Below are positions 1 to 8,142 of a stretch of 27,397 nt of DNA, piece after piece. The position numbers and the translations under genes are program-made. The stretch is taken from positions 1 through 27,397 of the forward strand of contig CAZGSV010000038.1 of the NCBI GenBank assembly GCA_964528605.1, in the 5' to 3' direction. Below the pieces are notes generated by a model that had not been told where the DNA came from, did no database searches, and was given only the letters and a program-made list of their open reading frames with translations. The DNA comes from CAZGSV01 sp964528605 (lineage in GTDB: Bacteria; Armatimonadota; Zipacnadia; CAZGSV01). Positions within the stretch are counted from its first letter, which is position 1; the number at the start of each line of letters is the position of its first letter.

Positions 1-1
1 G

Positions 2-118
2 AGTGAAATGAAAAAATATGTGGAAATGATTGCTATGCCATACAGAGTCGGTGTTTCTTCAGGATGGTGGAAGATAGGCAGAGACCCGGCGCTGCTCGGG
101 CTTGCCGCAGGGACTTAG
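2..118 (+). other. Left edge: AT-rich sequence with a short open frame
   Basis: The first 60 bases are about 37% GC, far below the rest of the window. One plus-strand frame is open from base 2 to a TAG at 116-118 (38 codons) and would give the tail of an unidentified protein converging on the propeller gene. No family is recognisable and the downstream half lies in GC-rich DNA shared with the 3' end of the opposite gene. It could be a gene end, an intergenic spacer or a contig-edge artefact. Confidence 0.15.
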
Positions 119-2169
119 CCCTTGCGCGCGCCCTGGGCGCTGGGCCGCCAGCGCGGGTGCCCATCCTGCGCCGGGCTCTGAGACACGTTCCTCTGCCGAC
201 TACCGCCCGCGGTCATCACGTAGACCTCCGCGTTCCCGTCTCTGTACGATGCGAACGCGATGCTCTTCCCCTCCGGAGACCACACTGGCTGGCTCCCGCC
301 TCGCTCGGTGAGTTTGGTGTCGCCCTTGCCGTCAGTGCCTGCGGAGTAGATCTGAGGCGTGCCTTCTCTCGAGGACACGAACACAATCCTGCGTCCGTCC
401 GGGGACCAGTTCGGTGCTCCGTTCGGGCCCTCGCTTTCGCTCAGGTACCTGCCCCCGCTGCCGTCCGCGTTGACCAGGTAGATGCCGTCCTTGGTGCCGC
501 GCACCGACCTGAAGGCTATCTTCTTGCCGTCGGGCGACCAGCAAGGCGATTCGTCCGGTCGGGGATTGCGACTGAGGTCGTCGGCGCCGGAGCCGTCCGC
601 ATTGATGAGGTAGATCTGCGTATCCCGTTGGCGCTGCGCCACGAACGCCAACTTGTTTCCGTCGGGGCTCCAGGCCGCGTCGGACACAGGTCCGAGGTCG
701 TGCGTGACCTGCTTCTGGCTCGAGCCGTCGGGATTCATAGTCCACAGGTCAGGGTTCCCCCCCCGCAGGGAGATGAAGGCCATCTTCTTGCCGTCCGGCG
801 ACCAGCGAGGGGAATGATCCGCGCCCGGGCTACGCGTCAGGTTCGTGTGCTCCGAGCCGTCCGCCTTCATCGAGTAGATCTCCAGATTCCCGTCGCGGCG
901 GGAGACAAACGCCATGCGCGTTCCATCCGGAGACCACTCGGGCGACCAGTCCCACGCGGGCGCCTTGCTGAGCCGGGTCTTGTTGCTCCCGCCGGCCGCA
1001 ACCACGAAGATCTCCGCGTTCTCCGGGCGCGAGGAGAAGAGGATCCTGGAACCGTCAGGTGACCAGAGCGGCCGAGTGTCCGCCGCCGGGCTGTGAGTAA
1101 GGCGGGTCACGCCGGAGCCGTCGGCATTGATGAGGTAGATTTCCTGGTTGCCGTCTCGTTCCGACCCGAGCGCTATCCTGTTGCCATCAGGCGACCAGGC
1201 CGGCTCCGCGTCCTGCGCCGGATCGTTCGTGAGGTTCTTCAAGCCTCCGCCGGCAGCATTAACCACGTAAACGTCCATGGGCCCGCCGCCCCGCGGCTCC
1301 GCGGCAAAGGCTATCCTCGTTCCATCGGGAGACCACGCCAGGCCCCGCACCGCCGGGAAGTTGGCGTTGGGCGTCAGGTTGGTCTGCCCCCATCCGTCGG
1401 CACTGGCCACCCAGAGGAGGTCGCTGCCGCGCCTCCTTGAGGTGAGCGCCAGCCGGGCGCGGTCGGGAGACCAGGCGATCTCGCCTATGGGGCCGAGATT
1501 GTCTGCCACGATCGCCAAATGCGCGCCGGTAGCGCTCCACATCTGGATGCCGTAGTTCTGCCGGTAAAGGCCTAGGGACGCGATCTTGGTGCCATCGGGC
1601 GACCAGCAAGGCTGCCCCTGCGTCTGAGTCTCCTTATCAGCGAGCGGGCGCAGCCCTGTGCCGTCCGCGTTGACCAGGTACAGGCGCGGCAGCCTCTCCG
1701 GCGCCGCCAAGAAAGCAATACTCTTGCCGTCAGGCGACCAGCGCGGCTGCAAGTACGCCGAGACATCCGCCAGCACGGTCGTCCTGCCGGTCCGATCTGT
1801 ACTGAGCACGCACAGGTCGGACGGGGGCACCGAGGGCACACCGGGGGCCGGCGAGGGCTCTGCTCGGCCGCGGGGCCAGGGGCGCACCGACACCACGGCA
1901 ATCTTCTTCCCGTCCGGCGACCAGACCGGGTTGGTGTCGTTGAGGTTGGGGTCGCCAGTAAGGTTCGCGACCCCCGAGCCGTCCGCCTTCATGACGCAGA
2001 CCTGAGCGCTGTCGGGCGCACGGGACTCGTAGGCGATCTCTCCCACGCCCGGCGCGCAGCCACTCCAACAGGTGACCGCCGCCAGCCCACACAGCAGCAC
2101 CCAGCGTGCTGCGGCGCCGGCGCGCTGACCTGTGCCAATGGTTTGCCCCATGCGGGTCCTTCCCCACAT
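115..2169 (-). CDS. TolB-like WD40/PD40 beta-propeller lipoprotein
   Basis: The 684-residue protein is an exported beta-propeller. After an Arg-containing n-region and a hydrophobic stretch (about residues 22-33), a lipobox-like WSGC places a possible lipidated Cys at 38. From about residue 80 the chain has 13 copies of the PD40 signature WSPDG-x-x-[ILM]-A-F, followed by a degenerate WRPS copy at the end, alternating with NADGSG-type turns. This is the repeat of the TolB propeller and DPP-IV-like N-terminal domains. The number of repeats suggests two stacked propellers. There is no TolB N-terminal domain and no Pal/Tol neighbour, so it is not TolB itself; a periplasmic or surface binding scaffold is the likely role. 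The ATG at 2169 is supported by GGAGGA nine bases upstream. The stop is TAA at 115-117. Confidence 0.85.
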   Translation of the reverse strand: MWGRTRMGQTIGTGQRAGAAARWVLLCGLAAVTCWSGCAPGVGEIAYESRAPDSAQVCVMKADGSGVANLTGDPNLNDTNPVWSPDGKKIAVVSVRPWPRGRAEPSPAPGVPSVPPSDLCVLSTDRTGRTTVLADVSAYLQPRWSPDGKSIAFLAAPERLPRLYLVNADGTGLRPLADKETQTQGQPCWSPDGTKIASLGLYRQNYGIQMWSATGAHLAIVADNLGPIGEIAWSPDRARLALTSRRRGSDLLWVASADGWGQTNLTPNANFPAVRGLAWSPDGTRIAFAAEPRGGGPMDVYVVNAAGGGLKNLTNDPAQDAEPAWSPDGNRIALGSERDGNQEIYLINADGSGVTRLTHSPAADTRPLWSPDGSRILFSSRPENAEIFVVAAGGSNKTRLSKAPAWDWSPEWSPDGTRMAFVSRRDGNLEIYSMKADGSEHTNLTRSPGADHSPRWSPDGKKMAFISLRGGNPDLWTMNPDGSSQKQVTHDLGPVSDAAWSPDGNKLAFVAQRQRDTQIYLINADGSGADDLSRNPRPDESPCWSPDGKKIAFRSVRGTKDGIYLVNADGSGGRYLSESEGPNGAPNWSPDGRRIVFVSSREGTPQIYSAGTDGKGDTKLTERGGSQPVWSPEGKSIAFASYRDGNAEVYVMTAGGSRQRNVSQSPAQDGHPRWRPSAQGARKG

Positions 2170-2266
2170 CTACGCTATTCCTCCTACCGCGGCCTGATCG
2201 GCTTGGGCACGCCACCGGCCCAGCACGCACCCCACCGGCGGCCTGCCGATGTCCTTGGCGTGCCCA

Positions 2267-2518
2267 CTAGGGCCCAGTCTCCACCGGCAGCGATTCAATG
2301 CTCGACCACTGGTTCAAGCCGCCGTCGTAGTTCGCCATGTCAGCATACCGAAGAACGTACTTCAGCGTGAAGTAGGTGTGAGCCGACATGTAGGCTTGCC
2401 CGCAAGAAGTGATGATCCTCTTGTCCGGCGTCGCTCCAAGCGCCTCGTACACCGGCCGCAGTTCCTCCGCGCTCTTCCAGGCGCGGTCGGGGGCATCCAG
2501 TATGGCGTTGAGATGCAT
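2267..2518 (-). pseudogene. Truncated rhodanese (thiosulfate sulfurtransferase), C-terminal remnant
   Basis: This 83-codon frame reads as the last part of an SseA-type two-domain sulfurtransferase. It contains the LDAPDRAWKSAEELRPVYEA stretch, an active-site loop with Cys39 followed by GQAYMSAH, and the closing motif NYDGGLNQWSS...LPVETG. Full-length relatives are about 280 residues. Here the whole N-terminal rhodanese domain and the first half of the catalytic domain (the GHIPGA region) are missing. Upstream on the same strand lies a complete URO-D-like gene that ends 42 bases away, so the missing part is not nearby in another frame. The open frame and intact Cys loop mean a recent truncation or a short expressed relic is possible, but a functional fold is unlikely. 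Confidence 0.7.
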
Positions 2519-2560
2519 GCTGTCAACGGTTCGGGGGGAGGCCCCAGGCGTGCGGCGGGG

Positions 2561-3634
2561 CTAGTAAGAGTAGCGACCTACCTTCCAGCCCTCGTCCAGC
2601 ATGGCCAGGAAGTTGCGCACGGGCACGTAGTTCGCCACCGAGTTGCCCGTGCCCAGGGCCCAGCCCCCCCCGGGCGCGCATTCCTCCACGCAGCGCCGTG
2701 TGTAGGCCCGCACCTCCTCCTCCGTGCCGCTCGCCATCACGTGCATATCCACTCCGCCCAGCAGCGCGATGCGGTCGCCCCAGGCGCGCTTGGCCTCCCA
2801 CACCGGCTCGATCACGTGCTCGAACGAATGCTTCGCGTCTATGCCCACGGCGTCAATCAACTCGTCCATGATCACGCGCAGGTTCCCGCACGAGTGCAGC
2901 AGAATCGGTTTGCCCGCTGCGTGCGCTATCTCGCACATGCGCTGGTGCCAGGGGAAGACGTACTTGCGCAGCACCTCCGGCGACGCCAGCGGCCCGCTGC
3001 GGAACCCCAGGTCGTCGTTCAGCCACTGTGCCCCCACCTCTTCCAGGCTCACGGTGCGCTGCACGATCTCCAGCAAGGTCTCGCCAACGCGCGTGGCGAT
3101 CGCTTCCACCAGCGCCGGGTCGTCGGCCAAGGCATAGACGAAGGTCTCGTAGCCCATCAGGAAGGTCAGATTCTCCAGCGGCCCCCCCGGTATCATGGGC
3201 ACGATCCTCATGCCCTCGGGCAGGCACCGCGCCTGCGCCTCCAGCGGCCGGAAACCCTCGTCCGTGACCTCAGGCCAGGGGTAGCGCTCGAACTGCTGCC
3301 AATTGGTGATCGGTCCCTTCGATTCGTTGACCCAGCCGCGCTTGCCTCGCGAGAGTATGGCAGTGTCCGGCGCGTTTATGCCCGGCCGCGGAAACCCGAT
3401 GCTCAGCCTACCGGTCACGTAGTCATACCCGTGGTCGCGCCAGAACTTCGCCCACCACCTGGCCCAGCCGTCGGTGTCTTCGGGAGGCGTCTCGGGCGGG
3501 CCCTGTATGGCCGCCATGATCTCCTGGTCGTGGTACAGTTCGCAGAAGGGCACGCGGTCCGGCTCCCCCTCCCGCCGCAGGACCTTCAGAAACCGGTCGA
3601 AATCGGGCTGAGGAGGGCGCTGACCGTTGGCCAC
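2561..3634 (-). CDS. URO-D-like protein (uroporphyrinogen decarboxylase / methyltransferase superfamily)
   Basis: The 357 residues form one URO-D TIM-barrel domain. Features seen are an N-terminal helix with RREGEPDRVPF (about 21-30), the barrel motif ILLHSCGN with His247 and Cys249, and the C-terminal LGTGNSV...VRNFLAMLDEG segment. In corrinoid methyltransferases of this fold (MtaA/MtbA) an HxC pair plus a later Cys binds zinc. Here HxC is present but the late Cys (normally in a PGC motif) is replaced by GTG. True HemE is unlikely because there is no haem gene nearby and the N-terminus differs. The GTG start at 3634 has AAGGA seven bases upstream. It lies between the rhodanese remnant and the beta-helix gene; its substrate is unknown. 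Confidence 0.8.
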   Translation of the reverse strand: MANGQRPPQPDFDRFLKVLRREGEPDRVPFCELYHDQEIMAAIQGPPETPPEDTDGWARWWAKFWRDHGYDYVTGRLSIGFPRPGINAPDTAILSRGKRGWVNESKGPITNWQQFERYPWPEVTDEGFRPLEAQARCLPEGMRIVPMIPGGPLENLTFLMGYETFVYALADDPALVEAIATRVGETLLEIVQRTVSLEEVGAQWLNDDLGFRSGPLASPEVLRKYVFPWHQRMCEIAHAAGKPILLHSCGNLRVIMDELIDAVGIDAKHSFEHVIEPVWEAKRAWGDRIALLGGVDMHVMASGTEEEVRAYTRRCVEECAPGGGWALGTGNSVANYVPVRNFLAMLDEGWKVGRYSY

Positions 3635-3675
3635 AGTGTCGTCCTTTCAATGCCGCGCAGCCACCTTTGTCAAGG

Positions 3676-3793
3676 GGGCGTGGCGCCCTGGTAGGGGGGA
3701 CCCGGCGTGGCCGCCCGCCGTAGGGGCGGCAGGCTTGCCTCCGCCCGCGACGCCGGAGGCATCGCGCAGCGCCCTGCACGGAGTCAGGGCGCT
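3676..3793. repeat. Cluster of four extragenic hairpins
   Basis: Four inverted repeats follow one another in the minus-strand intergenic gap. They are GGGCG/CGCCC at 3676-3688, GGGCGG-c-AGGC/GCCT-CCGCCC at 3724-3746, GCGA-c-GCC/GGC-a-TCGC at 3747-3765, and AGCGCCCTG/CAGGGCGCT at 3768-3793. The last one includes the stop codon of the beta-helix gene. No T-tract follows, so a classic intrinsic terminator is unlikely. The look is of REP-like extragenic palindromes, which may slow transcription or protect the 3' end of the mRNA. Confidence 0.6.
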
Positions 3794-5790
3794 ACAACCA
3801 AGTGCCTCGGCACCCCGATCTTCTCCATCGGTATCGGCTTGAACCCGATCCGATAGGCGGGCGCGTCCTCCCTGAGTTGCCAGTTCTCCTCGTCCGGCGC
3901 CACGAACCCAGGATCACCCTCCGTCCAGTTATCCCGCACCGTAACTATCTCCTCCGCCAAGCCGTCGTACAGGTCCAGCCACCGGCCCCCGACGCAGATG
4001 TTTCGCTCGATCTTGTTGCCCTTAGGCACCGCCGGCTCGTCCTCCAGCCAGGTCAGCAACTGCGGATAGCGCACGCTGTATGGCGGCTGCGTATAGTTCA
4101 CCGCCTTCAGCCGGTCCATGAGCGTGTTGTCCCTGCCGTCGAACCAGAAACTCGCCCACCCCATCCCACGCGCGTCCACGTGCACCGCCGGGTTGCACTC
4201 CACGAAGACATTGTTCTCGATGATGTTGTCCCGCCCGCCGCCGAGGAGCACCCCGCGCGCGCCCTTATAGCAGACGTTCCCATACACGAACGTCCCCGCC
4301 GTGCAATCGTCGAGGTAGACGGACTGCACGTCCCGGTGGCCCAAGTGGTGAAAGTAGTTGTAGCGCACGACGTTGCCGCGCTGGGTCACGTCGCGGCCCA
4401 TGTAGAAGGCACCCGCGTCGCTGGTCTCCATGCAGACGTGATGAATCTCGTTGAACTCGATGAGGTGCTCGTTCCCGCCCAGAATGATGGCCGAGTGCGG
4501 CGCATCGTAGATCAGGTTGTTTGCGATGCGGTCGCCCACCCCGTTGATGGCGACCGCCGGCCTGTAGGTCCTCACCCACCGGCTGAAGTCGTGGATCTCG
4601 CTTTTGATGACGTAGTTGCTGCCCGCAGTCAGAGTCATCCGATCCCCGCCGCTCAAGGACACCGCGCCGTCGCCCAGTTGATAGACGTGGCACCCGCTGA
4701 CCCCGTTATGCGTTCCTCCGCCAATGATGATGCCCGTCGTGCCCACGTTGCGCACCGTGCACTCCGCGATCAGGCTGTGGGCCCCTCCCTTCACCTCGAT
4801 CGCCGTGCCGCGAACGCATTCGAACGTGAGTCCCCGCAGCGTCACGTATGAGGTGTCCGCCATCGAGACCAATGGCTGCTCGAGAAGGGACACGACGACA
4901 TCTCCCTCCGCGACCGCCTCAGGAGGCCAGAAGTAAAGCACCCCCGTCTTGCGGTCGAGATACCATTCACCCGGCGCGTCCAGTTCCTCCAGCAGGTTGA
5001 GCGCGTAGTAACGCTTGCCCGCCGAGTAGCCGTAGACTCCGTGCGGCTCGCGCGTGGCGATCACCTTCGCCTGCGTGTCTATGGACTCGACCTTCTCGTA
5101 CGACTCCGCCCAATCCCAGGTCCAATAGCCGTGCACCCAGACGTCGTCCGCGTTCGCCCAGCGATTCGGCCGGTCGCCTTCGTAGTTGAACTTGCCTCCG
5201 CTTTCGGGCACGCCCGCGATCTTCGCCCATCCCTCGTTCGGCCACCGCGCCAGCGTCATCGGCTTGCCCTGGAAGAACAACTCCAGCCCAGCCGCATACT
5301 CCGGCCGGCCGAACCCGCGCGGCTTCAGTTCGCCGAAGTTGGTGATGCCTTGCGCCTTGAGATCCGCGCACAGCACCTTCCCTCGAGTCCCCGCCTCCAG
5401 GAGGGTTAGCACGGCGGGGTCCTTGACCGGCTTGAAACCGGTCACCTCGCGGCCACCAGTCAGGACAACCTGCTCGCGCCTGTAGGCGCGGTAGGCAATA
5501 GGGCAGTCCTTGGTCCCGCTGTCCTGCGCCGTGAGGGAAAAGGTGGCGCGCCGATGGTATGTGCCGCCGCGTATCCAGACCGTCACCGGGCCCGGCAACT
5601 GCCCGGCCTGCTTCACTTTCCGTATCGCCTCGCGCGCCCGCTCCAAGGTCAAGAAGGGCTTCGCTCTGGTGCCCGGGTTCCGGTCGCTCCCGTCGGCGGC
5701 CACGAAGAACCCAACTCGCGGTCCCGGCGCCGCCAAGGCCTGCGAACACGTCAACGCTGCAATCGCCGCAACGAGAATGGCCAATCTCAT
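3784..5790 (-). CDS. Secreted right-handed parallel beta-helix protein (pectate-lyase-like fold)
   Basis: The 668-residue protein begins with a Sec signal peptide (MRLAILVAAIAALTCSQALA, cleavage after residue 20). Next comes the FFVAADGSDRNPGTRAKPF...TLERAREAI motif that opens many secreted beta-helix polysaccharide lyases and hydrolases. The centre (about 300-560) is rich in short repeating strands such as GNVVRYNYFH, NNLIYDAPHSAIILGG and NIIENNVFVECNPAVHV, the Asn-ladder pattern of a right-handed beta-helix. A role in cleaving or binding a plant or microbial polysaccharide is inferred; exact specificity (for example GH120-like) cannot be read from sequence. I chose the ATG at 5790 over an in-frame start at 5841 because GAGGAGG sits just upstream and the signal peptide then starts cleanly. 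It is divergent from the catabolic operon across 154 bp. Confidence 0.85.
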   Translation of the reverse strand: MRLAILVAAIAALTCSQALAAPGPRVGFFVAADGSDRNPGTRAKPFLTLERAREAIRKVKQAGQLPGPVTVWIRGGTYHRRATFSLTAQDSGTKDCPIAYRAYRREQVVLTGGREVTGFKPVKDPAVLTLLEAGTRGKVLCADLKAQGITNFGELKPRGFGRPEYAAGLELFFQGKPMTLARWPNEGWAKIAGVPESGGKFNYEGDRPNRWANADDVWVHGYWTWDWAESYEKVESIDTQAKVIATREPHGVYGYSAGKRYYALNLLEELDAPGEWYLDRKTGVLYFWPPEAVAEGDVVVSLLEQPLVSMADTSYVTLRGLTFECVRGTAIEVKGGAHSLIAECTVRNVGTTGIIIGGGTHNGVSGCHVYQLGDGAVSLSGGDRMTLTAGSNYVIKSEIHDFSRWVRTYRPAVAINGVGDRIANNLIYDAPHSAIILGGNEHLIEFNEIHHVCMETSDAGAFYMGRDVTQRGNVVRYNYFHHLGHRDVQSVYLDDCTAGTFVYGNVCYKGARGVLLGGGRDNIIENNVFVECNPAVHVDARGMGWASFWFDGRDNTLMDRLKAVNYTQPPYSVRYPQLLTWLEDEPAVPKGNKIERNICVGGRWLDLYDGLAEEIVTVRDNWTEGDPGFVAPDEENWQLREDAPAYRIGFKPIPMEKIGVPRHLVVAP

Positions 5791-5944
5791 TCGCGCCTCC
5801 TCGCACCTCCGGCTGTGGTTCTTGAGCGCGCATAATGGCACAGCCCGCCGCCGCCGTCACCTCCAACACTCTGAGCGCCGCCCATGCCTGCCGCGGCCGG
5901 CTCAGCGACGCCGGAATGCCGAAATCGGCCACTTGTGAGAACAT

Positions 5945-7003
5945 ATGCACCCGGTCGTCACCACGATGCCCAACGACACAGACGAGATGCACCGGCAGGT
6001 TGACCAGGCCGTCTACGAGCAGGAGCTGCAGCCCTGGCTGCCGCCCACAATCTGCGACTGCCACGTGCATGTCGCCTTGCCCGAGCACTCGGACCCCATC
6101 AGTCCCGAGAGATACCAGGAGATCTGGGCCCTCGAGGTCGCCTCGCACCAGTCCTGGGAGCAACTGCGCGCCACTTATCGCGGTCTCTTTCCCGCTCAGC
6201 GGGTGCGCGCGCTGGCCTTCGGCAACGTCTACCGCGAGACCCACATCGAAGCCAACAATGACTACGTGCTCGCCGGCCTTTCCGACCCCCGCAACAGCGC
6301 CTCCGGCCTTCTCGTCACTCGTCCGCAGTGGGGCCCTGCCAAGATCGAGGAAGCGATGGCCGCCGGCTTCCTCGGCATCAAGCCCTATCCCGACCTCGCG
6401 CCGCGGGGCACCCACGAGGTGAGCATCTACGACTTCCTGCCCCGCGCCCACCTCGCTGCCCTCAACGACCTACGCGGGGTTCTGATGCTTCACCTCCCGC
6501 GCGCCGGCCGGCTGGCCGACCCCGACAACATCAGGGAAGTCCTCGAGATCGCTGAGAACTACCCCTCCATCAAACTCATCGTCGCCCACATCGGCCGCGC
6601 CTACTGCCTTCCGACGGCCAAGCAGGGCCTCCCGCACTTGGCCGACACGCCAAGCGTGTACTTCGACACCGCGGCCCATCTCAACGCCGACGTCTTCGCA
6701 TACGCGCTCGAAACGGTCGGCCCCGACCGCCTGCTCTTCGGCAGCGACCTTCCCGTCACGTTGATGCGCGGCGTGCGCGAGCACCTCGGCGAGAAGTACA
6801 TCAACTACACCGACGGTCCGTATTCCTGGAACGTGAACCGCAAGACGCCGGCAGAGGAAGCGCGCTATACCTATTATCTATACGAAGAGCTGCGGGCGCT
6901 CGTAACTGCGGTCCGCCGTCTGGGGCTGGGCTTCGAGGCGGTGGAGAAGATCATGTTCTCAAACTCCGCAGGGCTTGTCGGAACGGCGAGCGCTCCCAAA
7001 TGA
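5945..7003 (+). CDS. Amidohydrolase-2 family metal-dependent hydrolase
   Basis: The 352-residue TIM-barrel protein has the amidohydrolase-2 motifs. DCHVHV (38-43) gives the first metal-ligand pair, GIKPYPD (144-150) and a barrel-strand His in LHLP (183) follow, then AHIG (His215), and GSDLP with the catalytic Asp268. Members hydrolyse or decarboxylate ring or lactone-type substrates; in sugar operons some act as lactonases. It is the first gene of the plus-strand operon and its stop overlaps the next start (ATGA). No strong Shine-Dalgarno precedes the ATG at 5945, and in-frame ATGs at 5966 and 5987 are alternatives. A lactonase role beside the Gfo/Idh dehydrogenases is inference. Confidence 0.8.
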   Translation: MHPVVTTMPNDTDEMHRQVDQAVYEQELQPWLPPTICDCHVHVALPEHSDPISPERYQEIWALEVASHQSWEQLRATYRGLFPAQRVRALAFGNVYRETHIEANNDYVLAGLSDPRNSASGLLVTRPQWGPAKIEEAMAAGFLGIKPYPDLAPRGTHEVSIYDFLPRAHLAALNDLRGVLMLHLPRAGRLADPDNIREVLEIAENYPSIKLIVAHIGRAYCLPTAKQGLPHLADTPSVYFDTAAHLNADVFAYALETVGPDRLLFGSDLPVTLMRGVREHLGEKYINYTDGPYSWNVNRKTPAEEARYTYYLYEELRALVTAVRRLGLGFEAVEKIMFSNSAGLVGTASAPK

Positions 7004-8142
7004 CCGCTGCCCTCGGCCCCCGCGCGCAACTGGCCCTCGACACCATCCTGCGCAAACCCGTCAAAGGCGTCCCTAGTTGGCTGCTCAACCTGATGGAGCA
7101 CGAGCAGATCGAGCGCCTTGCAGGCGTGCAGCCGGGCGAATACCGCAAGCGCCCCGAGGAAGTCTATCTAGCCTTTCAGCGCGCCATCGGCACCTGCATG
7201 CTCGACCAGTACATCCCCGAGAACCCCCTTTCGATGGACAACCACGGCTATATCGCCGAGCGCCGCGGCCCAACCACAGGCGCCTCCCAGATTGTGTGCG
7301 ACGGCATCCTCATTGACTCGCCCGAAGGGGTCGTTGAGCACCTGGAGTCCTTCGTCTTCCCTCGCCTCCGCCAGGCGGCCACGGTCTTCGATGAGGACGC
7401 CCGCGTCAGGCAGATTCTCGACTCCGAAGCGGCCATCCAGGACAAACTCGGCCCGGACATGCTCAAAGGCCCTTACGGCTTCGTCACCTTTCCATATTTC
7501 GAGTACGGAGCGTACGGCTACGAGTACTACTTCATGGCCTACGCGCTTTACCCCGATGTCCTGGAACGGGACTTCTCCCTCCAGGCCGACCTCGCGCTGC
7601 TCAACAACCGCGCGGCCGCGCGCGCCTTCGTCGAGGGAGGATTGCCCCCTCTCCTCCGCGTCGACCACGACATGGCGGACTCCCGCGTCACGCTGGTCAA
7701 CGTCAAGAGCCTGGACAAGATCTGGTTCCCTCACTTCGCCCGTTGTCTCGAACCCGTGCTCCAGGCCGGCGTCCGCCTCATCTGGCACTGCGACGGCAAT
7801 CTCATGGAAATGGTGCCCCGCCTGCTGGACGCGGGCCTCAAGGGATTCCAGGGCTTCCAATACGAAGACGGCATGGACTATGAGAGAATCTGCAAGATGA
7901 AGACGAGGGACGGCGAAGACCTCACCGTCATCGCGGGAGTCTCCGTGACGCGCACGCTGCCCATGGGCACCCCGCAAGACGTCAAGCGGGAAATGGAGCG
8001 GCTCGTGAGGAACGGCCCCAAGACCGGGCTCTTCCTCGGATGCACCAGTTCCATTACGCCCGGAGTCCCCTGGGAGAACATCAAGACCCTGGTCGAAGGC
8101 CTCAACTACTATCAGCAGCACGGAAGAGAAGGAGCGCACTGA
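7000..8142 (+). CDS. URO-D-like protein, HCDG variant
   Basis: The 380-residue URO-D superfamily protein keeps the barrel but changes the metal motif: LIWHCDGNLMEMVPRLLDAG has His263-Cys264-Asp265 instead of HxC. A late Cys348 sits in LGCTSSITPGVPWENI, where corrinoid methyltransferases have their third zinc ligand. Many aromatic residues (FEYGAYGYEYYF, about 167-178) may line the pocket. It overlaps the amidohydrolase stop by four bases (ATGA at 7000), suggesting translational coupling, and its own stop abuts the aminotransferase start. It may bind a methylated or carboxylated intermediate of the pathway. I see no corrinoid-binding partner in the operon, so methyl transfer is unproven. Confidence 0.78.
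   Translation: MTAALGPRAQLALDTILRKPVKGVPSWLLNLMEHEQIERLAGVQPGEYRKRPEEVYLAFQRAIGTCMLDQYIPENPLSMDNHGYIAERRGPTTGASQIVCDGILIDSPEGVVEHLESFVFPRLRQAATVFDEDARVRQILDSEAAIQDKLGPDMLKGPYGFVTFPYFEYGAYGYEYYFMAYALYPDVLERDFSLQADLALLNNRAAARAFVEGGLPPLLRVDHDMADSRVTLVNVKSLDKIWFPHFARCLEPVLQAGVRLIWHCDGNLMEMVPRLLDAGLKGFQGFQYEDGMDYERICKMKTRDGEDLTVIAGVSVTRTLPMGTPQDVKREMERLVRNGPKTGLFLGCTSSITPGVPWENIKTLVEGLNYYQQHGREGAH

Noticed and set aside
64..1062. 332-codon plus-strand frame opposite the propeller gene
   Set aside because: Arg/Ala/Val-rich, periodic only because the opposite strand encodes WSPDG repeats.
2561..3634. Haem biosynthesis HemE
   Set aside because: No other haem genes are nearby, the N-terminus is unlike HemE, and four paralogs with HxC-type motifs point to the methyltransferase side of the superfamily.
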